Assembly (NCBI GenBank): GCA_001579985.1 | Contig: LRSR01008821.1 | Span: 62,001 to 126,000, forward strand | Source of the DNA: Hypsibius dujardini | Taxonomy: Eukaryota; Tardigrada; Eutardigrada; Parachela; Hypsibiidae | Reading direction: 5' to 3' | DNA length: 64,000 nt | Shown: one piece after another, positions 57,180 to 64,000 of the stretch | How the letters are laid out: every line of letters starts with the position of its first letter | How positions within the stretch are numbered: the first letter of the stretch is position 1 | Position numbers and translations under genes: made by a program | The notes under the pieces: generated by a model | The model's input: the letters and a program-made list of their open reading frames with translations, nothing else | What the model was told of the DNA's origin: nothing | The model's database searches: none

Positions 57180-57306
57180 GTACTGCCGCGTTAGCTTCGC
57201 GCTCCGGTAGCGCCGTCCTGGGCGATTTTCCCCCACTCCGTGTTATTGCTTGGGCAGTATGTACTGAAAATGCTGTGTTTGTTGCGCGAAGCTAATGCGG
57301 CAGTAC
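57180..57306. repeat. Small foldback with 23 bp inverted ends
   Basis: GTACTGCCGCGTTAGCTTCG (57,180-57,202 in full) and its complement at 57,284-57,306 differ by one base and enclose 81 bp of GC-richer sequence. Non-coding; it looks like a miniature foldback element. Confidence 0.75.
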
Positions 57307-57401
57307 TGTAACTAATTTTTGGCTCCATAGCAAAATACTGAATACTCATGTGTGAGGCGCGTATTTAACCGTTTCCAGGACGTTCTTAAATATTGAAGAG
57401 A

Positions 57402-57843
57402 TTATCGGAACGGTTTTTGCGTCGGAAGTTTAGTCGCGCCTGCTACTGTCGTCTTAGTAATGGTGCCCGGAGTAGCGGTACCGGTCACACTTGCAACTCG
57501 CGCAACCAGCCTTTTGGAAATAAGGTTCAGTTGTTTTTTGTTTGCCAATGGAGCTGCTCCTGTAAACAAAATATTCAATTTAAATTTTGGTCGGTTAAGG
57601 CACTAACTGTTACTTTATTACGTTGATTCTGGAAAACAATATGTGTTTGCGGATTTGCTTCCGATGTTTTCTTCGGAATTGCGCTGACATTCACACACGC
57701 ATACATCATGAAATGATCAGTAAGCATGACAATTTAATACAATGATCCATTTGGCGGATAAATATTGGACTGCGTTAGTAATTTATTCACAAATATTTGT
57801 GCGAGATTGTTTCATCTGTTTCTCATATTAATACACGTGCCGT
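57402..57843 (-). pseudogene. Paralogue of gene E, probably decayed
   Basis: The exon equivalents 57,843-57,622 and 57,559-57,402 align with gene E. The second is open as R-A-A-P-L-A-N-K-K then LVARVASVTGTATPGTITKT and ends T-Q-K-P-F-R. In the upstream exon the hydrophobic segment (KLSCLLIIS) and the following MMYACVNVSA are in different frames, so a one-base loss has hit the signal-like part. The first exon of gene E has only a faint counterpart near 57,930. The spacer between the copies is not duplicated. I cannot say which copy, if either, still works. Confidence 0.45.
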
Positions 57844-58880
57844 CTGTTAAGAAGAAAGTAGGAAAAATTTGAACTCAAAGAGACAGAGCCAAAGTAAATG
57901 AAAATCTAAGTCCTGCCTATGGCGTTTTTGTGATCGAAGACACAAAATATGGATAATAGTCAAACCCATTTATTTATAGGAAGATGTTTAGCGTGACATA
58001 AAGGTGTTAATAATGTAATAATATACTATTAAAAGTGTTCTGAAACCACATGAACTCCATAAAAAATCGCAGCTTGACCTTCTACCGTCGTGGGAATTTC
58101 ATTCAGTTAATTTTAAAGATTAAATTAACACTTCAGTGATTTGCTTCTCAATGCATAGCGTCCTCACTTAGTTTTCAATTTTAACTAGTACAGACCAAGT
58201 TTCTAAGGGGCGACGATAGGTTTTATCTTTACGCATAAATGCTTGTCCGTCTGTGGCATCTAAAACATCAATCATTGATGGATCGATCAATCGAAAAACC
58301 TGAACTAAATGGATTGTGTTCAATCTTGTTAATCCACTCGCAGACTATCACGCAGCTGAGCAGGGCCAATGAAAGATTATTCCGGGGATTGCGTCCCCGA
58401 GCGCTCCTTTTTCTTTTATTATGCACACAGTTCGCTAGTTTCGTACTCCGATATTATTAAATTACGCTAATCAAATATTAATTAAAACCAAATTTGCTGA
58501 CCGTAGAAATGAATAAAAACGTTTCGGACTCTCCATATCTTGATTGATGCTAATTTGAGGGGTCATCCAGATGCATTCAATCAACTCCATTAATCCAAAC
58601 GCTCCAATCAAGTTTGGATTACGTCTCAAGACAGTCATATATCAGACCAAACAATAACTGCTTCATTTTTGTATGAAGATTGGGTGCCGATCATGAGCGG
58701 TTTATACGTGTACACTCTGAACAAAATACTAAAGCTTTATACTTTGCAGGGTCACGCACAATTTTCACCGGAATTTACCAAATCAATTGGGCAAGATCGC
58801 AATGCAGTTCTACTTACAACCACACGTTTCGATGAATTTGTAATAGATTTTCAAAACAAAATTTAGTTTTTCATTAAACT
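57844..58880. other. No recognisable gene
   Basis: AT-rich DNA. A 65-codon frame at 58,669-58,866 is open but has no motif and lies just before the duplicated block. Confidence 0.4.
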
Positions 58881-59182
58881 GCAACGTCTTTCATTATCAC
58901 ATGGACACACAAATTTTGATTCGAAATATTGGTCCAACGTCTTCTGAATTTATCAATATATACCGTTTTATTGTTCACCGCGTGAATGCGTGCCCTTGGA
59001 TTTGCCCAGGTCTATGGAAGGGAGCAGGATCTCTTGGACAGAATACGGCTTAACTGGGTCTGTCGCTTTCTATAGATGAAATACAGCACCGTTACATACT
59101 GTTACATGCAGTTGTCTTGTGGTAGCGGTACGAATAAGATTCGTTACTGGGAGTCGGGAATTCACCGATATTAATGAGGTTA

Positions 59183-59506
59183 AGACACTGGAATGGGTCA
59201 CTTGTCTTTCTTGTACCCTGGAATGGGCCACCCTGGAATCAAAACTTCTACACACGTTTTGATTATTACTAAGTTCCTAAGCGACAAAGAATAATTGATC
59301 ACCCGGTGGAATGCGTATCACATATGAAAAAAAGTTGCGGAACATGTTTGAAAACGAAATGATTGGACAGTTGGAAAAAGCTCACTATAGCGGACGCTGA
59401 CCATGCAGTGACTCTTCTGTTTTCGATCATTTGCGACAGAACGCCTCCTGCCGCCCGGTGGCCTATTCCAAGGTACGGAAATTCAAGTGGCCCATTCCAG
59501 TACCGT
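59183..59506 (-). mobile_element. MITE with GGAATGGGCCA-type terminal repeats, copy 2
   Basis: Reverse-complement relative of 49,360-49,687 across its whole length, with the same duplicated GGAATGGG motif in each terminal repeat and a conserved interior (GGACAGTTGGAAAAAGCTCA). Short indels separate the two copies. Confidence 0.82.
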
Positions 59507-60114
59507 TTCCTCATACTTCAATCGTAAAGTGCAGGTTCTTCACAATTTCAACGAAAACCTAAAGGCACGTCTGGTCTTCTCAGATTCCGAAGTGATATCT
59601 TTGTGCGTAATAAGCTATTATATATAGGCTGTTATATATATTTTTTGTATATAATATATAAAAGCAACAGTGGACAAACTCTAAAAAGAAACCTTTGGAA
59701 AGGCAGGGTTGCCAAACAAAAATTATGCATGTATGAATGTTATGGTTGCCAAGTGGGACGATTTATTCATTTTTCCGTTATTTGAACGCACTGCTTAAAA
59801 ATAACTAAATTATCTTCAAAAAAGCTAATTAAAGAAATACGTGAGTTGCCTTTGGTAGATGTTAGGCAGCGTTGTTGATTTGAATGAAATATTATTTGAA
59901 ACATCAGTTGATTTCGATGTAGATGTCCGTATTTGTATCAATCTGGAGTTCCTTGTTGGTCATGTACATTATTTACACCCGGAAACAATCAGATGTTATA
60001 GACTACGAAAAGCTAATAATCATTTCGGTCAAAGCGACAATTGAAAGAGATTTTATAATAATAATTTATCGCTTTTTGATTATGCTGCTCCTGCAAAGCT
60101 TTGAAATTTTGCTC

Positions 60115-60700
60115 CTAGCAAATTGCATTAAACCTTCCGAGTGTATTGCAAGTGGAGTCATAAGTAACCTGAAAAAGGTAAAAGACAGATACTGAGCGCA
60201 GCTTGCTTTGAGTCTTTATCCAAGCCTGGCTGGTTACTAAGCACTGTTAATTCAGAAAATCTTTAAGCCGGTGGCGTACACATAACCGGTAAATCACGTT
60301 ATCTTAGAGAATAAAGTGCGACTTTGCTCCATCTCCCGTTACTTACAGTGATTCCACTAATTATTCCGGTTTAGAATGAAGGGGCGCTTCCATCTTTTGT
60401 AAAGGTCCGAGTCAATATGCTACTGGTCCTGGATGGTGTAACCGGGGGGGGGGGGTTGAACGGGCCCGCTTCGAGCATTACGATGCCGCAATTACGAAAC
60501 AAGTATTACAATAAAATAATCCTTCAGGGGTTATTGTGGCGGGAGCTACAATTGTGCAGCCAGCAGCGTCCCTCAGCCTTCCCCTGCTAATATAAAAACT
60601 ATTAGCGGCGAGGCCGATGTAAGCTAAAAGCATCTAATTGTGCTTGAATACAAGTATTTGAGTCAGGATTGGACCATCCCCCAGGTGTGATTAATGTTGT
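60115..60700 (-). pseudogene. Pseudogene C of the secreted family (exons 4-5 only)
   Basis: The last exon (60,168-60,115) is intact and reads V-T-Y-D-S-T-C-N-T-L-G-R-F-N-A-I-C and a stop. It is preceded by exon 4 remains (about 60,700-60,347), recognisable by V-T-P-G-G, I-Q-A-Q-L-D-A, C-T-I-V-A-P (as shifted frames) and a correct donor at 60,346. Several frame changes, stops and an 11-base G run (near 60,446) disable exon 4. Exons 1-3 are not present upstream. It is the truncated twin of gene B in the tandem duplication. Confidence 0.78.
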
Positions 60701-61676
60701 TTATTAATACGCGTGTCACTCAATACCAAACGGACACGCAAGTTAAATTTCCTAAAATTATTCCTAACTAGTCAGTTTGTCCAATGTTTTCAGAATCTGT
60801 CAACTATACCGTTTTAGTTTTTAGTGTATGAATTCATGCACTACAATGTGACTGACTGAATTTAAAAGAGCAAGATATCTTGGCTAGAATTTGACCAAAC
60901 GTAGTTGGTTACTAAGCCACTTGTCACCTCCAGAGCAATATATATATTAGCAAATATTTTTTTCGTTTAAAATGACGCCGAATTTTCGAGTTTTTCTGCT
61001 ATGCAAAAAATCGAATTGAAGATTTGTTGAACGGTAACATGGTAGTTCTATGATTCCTACAATCGGTGTACCTAATGACAAACATTTGTTGCTGAAGTCT
61101 AGGACCTGGACTTCCCACAATCCCAAAAGAGCGATTCTTTACAATTTTAAGAAAAAAATATGGGCACGCCTGGTCCTCTCAAAGTTTGAAGTGATAACTT
61201 TGTGAGGTTCTCCTCCAACTGGGAATTCAATGAAAAAGCCTATCAAATAGAGTGGAGTTGTGGAAAAAGGTTGCAATTTGAGAGAAACCAAACATCCACA
61301 CTTTCGACTTTTCAATAAGGGAGCTAAATTTGCTATTTGTTTTTGGTTTTCCATTTCCATGAAACTATTAAATCTCCAATACAGCTAATTAAAACGTTAC
61401 GTTTGTTTGATAGTTGCCTTTTGTGGATAATGTGCAGGGGTTAATTATGCAAATTGAATAATATTTGAAGTATAAGTTGACCTTAACCTACTGTAACCTT
61501 TTTACTTGTACGTATCTACATTTTCTTGGTCATGTACATTATTTATATTCAAAAATGATGAGACATCATAAACTTGGTAGCATCAATTTCTGTCACAGCA
61601 ACGGTGAAATGTTTTTTAATAGGATAAATATCGCTTGCTGAGGATGCGGGTCATTCCAAACATCGAGATCTTGTTC
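60701..61676. repeat. Second unit flank of the tandem duplication
   Basis: Contains the counterparts of the first unit: about 60,725-60,890 (ATACCGTTTTA and neighbours) and 61,130 onwards (GGCACGCCTGGTC...). Between them lies AT-rich DNA without a gene. Confidence 0.55.
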
Positions 61677-63872
61677 TTAGCATGTAATGTTGAACGCCCC
61701 GAGTGTGTTGCAGGTAGAGTCGTAAGTGACCTGAATAAGAAAAACAGATAGATACTTAGCACAAATTCTTTTGTATCAATTTATCTGCGTTATCAAACGT
61801 TGGTGATCTATTAATTTTCCAAGCGAGTGATGTACAAAAGACTGCTTAAGTGACTGCGCGCCATTTACTTACAGTGATTCCGCTAATAACTCCAGTCTGG
61901 AAAGCAGGGGCGGTTCCGTCAATCGTGATAGTTTGAGTGAACGTGCTACTTGCATCACACGGTGTAATAAGTGTTGGACCTATAGTTCCACCGGTAAGGA
62001 TACTGGCCGGAAGTGCTATACAAGTATTACAATAAGATAGTGTTTTAGCGGGATTTGCGCCAACTGCACAACCAGGGTCCAACGTTCCTCGGGGGGGGGG
62101 GAAGTTCTTGGTAAAAAAGTACCAGCGGGGAGGCCGATGGAAGCTGCAATAGCATCTAATTGTGCTTGATTATAAAGGATTGGATTGTTTGCGGCCGTAT
62201 TGGCCACTCCGCCCGCAGGAGTGACACATCGATCGAATACGCATTGAGAGACTTGACTCCCCCTGGCGAAAAATTCAGGATTCCCAGTCTGTCGGTCGAA
62301 GATGTAACATTGGCCGAGGTCACCGGATCCAGTAAAAGCTGTCACAAAAGGACAAAAACTATTGCCCGGACCAAGGCCTGTAGGGTCAATGGCAGTTCCA
62401 GTAAGCGGGTTAACCGCATCCCAATTCACTCCATTTATCAGGAGCTCGTTGTTGCAAGCCTGCAACGGCGAACCTTTAGTCGTCATTGTGAGATTTTTTA
62501 AAATTGCGCCAATATGTAAAATGTATGCGGAAAATATGAAACACCGCATGGAGAGGGATAGCAATGCAGGTTTTTACATCTATCTGCTTCTGACCCGTTT
62601 CAGCAAGTTTTATTTTATCAACAATTTTCATTGGTTCTGTTTGGTTCTGATTAACCGATTACATCCTGCAAAATATTTTGCTGATCCTTCACATTTGTCA
62701 AGATTGATCATTGGTGAGCTTGATAGCTCCACCCGCGAGCTGGTCATTAACACTCTTGGCGGGTCGGATGGATAAGGCTAATTCTAGCTGATCAAGAAGA
62801 AGACGGGGAATACCGAGAATAATAGATCGGGTGAACTCATCAATTTGGTGGGTTAAGTAGCTCAGACAAAGTGACCAGAACGGACAGTGTCGACAGGGCG
62901 GACAGGGTGGGCAGGGTAGACCCGGGAGACAAGGGTGCAGGAATGTATTGTTTCTGCCCGTCTCTCTGCTCATTCTTGTGTAAATGCTTGTTTTAGGAGG
63001 GTGGAAATATGAAATGGTGGCATGAGGATACTAAGATACAGTACGATGCTGTGCCGTGCGTTGACCTCATTAAGAAGGAGAAAGCCCTCACCTGTCCCAA
63101 ACGATGGGGACCCCCAACGGTATCTTAAAAATATCTCGCAGCACTTACCGTATAGCTAACATTTGTATACCCTCCGAGATACGGGGTTCCAAGACCAATG
63201 CAAACCGAAAAACTTTTCGGACCCACTAAATACATAGTGCAGGTGTAGATTTTTGCCTAAAAGAACGGAGCCGTTATTTTTTTGCTATCTAAATTTCCAG
63301 AACTTGCACTCACGGTAAAAAAAACGGGATTGGACGCTGCCCCCGTAACCCTGTTGATCAATACGACTGAATAGACTTGTGTGACATCAATATTTTCCGG
63401 CCCTGCCACTCCAACTTGGATATATCCAGTGATCGGGTTATAAGAGAGATAAGACGTAGTTCCTGCGGCTGATTGTGAGCTAGAACTTACGACTTGGACG
63501 TCGACATAATAATTCGTACTGGGAGTAGGAATCTAACAAAATGAACAAGTTGAAATGGTAGTTCAAATGTAAATGTATTCGCATACTTACAATAAATTGT
63601 GGACCCTGGACGAGATCTCCAACTTTGCTGCACGGGACAACGACTGAACTAGTTCCTGTATTGACAAGAGTTGGCTTTGAGCAGTAAGTAGCTGCACATG
63701 AGGCATTAGCTGCGGCATTGGTGAGGCGGTAACAGTTACTACACGCAAAAGCCGACGTCGTGACCGATGCAGTACGATTGTAAGTTGTACAGGTCGCTCT
63801 TCCTTGCAGAAAACCTAATGCAGCGCCCGCATTAATGGCTAAAATAACGGCGCTAATTAAAAAGATTTTCAT
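61677..63872 (-). CDS. Gene B: secreted modular cysteine-containing protein
   Basis: Five exons (63,872-63,591, 63,532-63,314, 63,256-63,149, 62,459-61,873, 61,730-61,677), all phase 0, encode about 415 residues if exon 4 is in frame. A signal peptide (MKIFLISAVILAINAGAALG) leads into a Cys-rich N-terminal module almost identical to gene A. A beta-sandwich-like module (Y-Y-V-D-V-Q-V-V ... VTQVYSVVLIN), the YTCTMYLVGPKSFSVCIG exon, and an exon 4 with CYIFDRQTGNPEFFARG and YCNTCIALPASIL follow. Exon 4 is 587 bases, two more than a multiple of three. The reading frame changes at a run of about 11 C on the coding strand (62,091-62,101), so a homopolymer error or a real frameshift is present. Intron 3 is 689 bp against 54 bp in gene A and contains an insert. 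Family and function are unknown; probably secreted. Confidence 0.75.
62460..63148 (-). other. Enlarged intron 3 of gene B
   Basis: The corresponding intron of gene A is 54 bp. The extra 635 bp here include an imperfect GGGCAGGGCGGACAGG-like tandem patch near 62,880-62,925 and short frames without motifs. No terminal repeats were identified. Confidence 0.6.
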
Positions 63873-63940
63873 TTTTGTGCAGCCAATGTTAATACTTGAA
63901 CTGACCACTCACATTTGCTACACTACTCGGTAACGCAGGT

Positions 63941-63950
63941 CTTATATTTA
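63941..63950 (-). promoter_or_regulatory. Probable TATA box of gene B
   Basis: TAAATATAAG on the minus strand, about 69 bp before the ATG at 63,872, is identical to the element before gene A. The flanks are also conserved, including CACTCACATTTG between box and ATG and GAGAGCAACGACCA further upstream. Confidence 0.55.
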
Positions 63951-64000
63951 GTTTAAGCCTGATCAGCATTTCTAGAATTTGAAAATGAGAGCAACGACCA

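Larger units (their letters stand above)
58885..60700. repeat. First unit of a tandem segmental duplication
   Basis: Two parts of this unit recur in the same order and orientation further right: 58,905-59,130 resembles about 60,725-60,890, and 59,530-60,170 resembles about 61,130-61,735. Exon-4 sequence of pseudogene C also corresponds to that of gene B. The spacing differs by roughly 230 bp between units. The MITE at 59,183-59,506 (324 bp) lies between the two parts of this unit and is absent from the other. Confidence 0.65.

Noticed and set aside
62160-62775. Plus-strand frames of 113 and 137 codons
   Set aside because: Antisense to exon 4 and intron 3 of gene B.

Overview
This is a window of AT-rich eukaryotic nuclear DNA. 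Every recognisable gene is split by introns with GT...AG ends and T-rich acceptors (mostly TTTTCAG or TTTTAG). Most introns are 54-72 bp, several genes encode Golgi-type or secreted proteins, and the mobile elements (Tc1/mariner, hAT, Merlin, Ty3/Gypsy, non-LTR) are animal-type. Together this suggests a small-intron invertebrate, probably an ecdysozoan (nematode, tardigrade or crustacean grade). I cannot name the species. I see no tRNA, rRNA, CRISPR or prokaryotic operon.

Layout. 0-2 kb: purine microsatellites, a 0.95 kb non-autonomous TIR element and a Tc1-like transposase relic. 2.7-3.5 kb: a dead copy of a secreted-protein family found again at 47-48.6 kb and 60-63.9 kb. 4.6-14.6 kb: the best host-gene block, three type II membrane enzymes of the glycan-modifying kind: a CASD1-like SGNH/PC-esterase protein (+), an FkbM-type methyltransferase (-) and a DXD-motif glycosyltransferase (-) whose 2.7 kb intron is enlarged by foldback elements. 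15-20 kb: more TIR elements and a fragment of a non-LTR reverse transcriptase. 20.7-21.6 kb: a three-exon gene for a small secreted cysteine-rich protein. 21.6-31 kb: mostly without recognisable genes, apart from two uncharacterised ORFs, a FLYWCH-like relic and a small secreted ORF. 31.9-46.5 kb: a mobile-element graveyard: a deleted mariner, a 3.5 kb decayed hAT, Ty3/Gypsy pol fossils interrupted by another repeat, and two related solo LTRs in opposite orientation, one carrying a 1.3 kb mariner. 47-48.7 kb: secreted family gene A (-). 49.4-52.5 kb: a MITE and a Merlin-type transposon with ~215 bp inverted repeats. 55.3-57.9 kb: two related short genes or relics (-). 58.9-63.9 kb: a tandemly duplicated block holding pseudogene C and secreted family gene B (-), with upstream promoters like that of gene A.

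How the parts fit. Two themes stand out. First, the three neighbouring enzymes could act on the same extracellular or Golgi glycans by sugar transfer, O-acetylation and O-methylation. That is an inference from clustering and family membership. Second, genes A, B and pseudogenes 1 and C, with the distantly similar gene D at 20.7 kb, form a modular secreted-protein family. All its introns lie in phase 0, it has a repeated beta-sandwich-like exon, and genes A and B are nearly identical at the 5' end but strongly diverged in exon 4. I do not recognise this family, and it is the most likely undescribed item here. Both A and B carry an apparent frame break, in B at a homopolymer run, so read-level checks matter.
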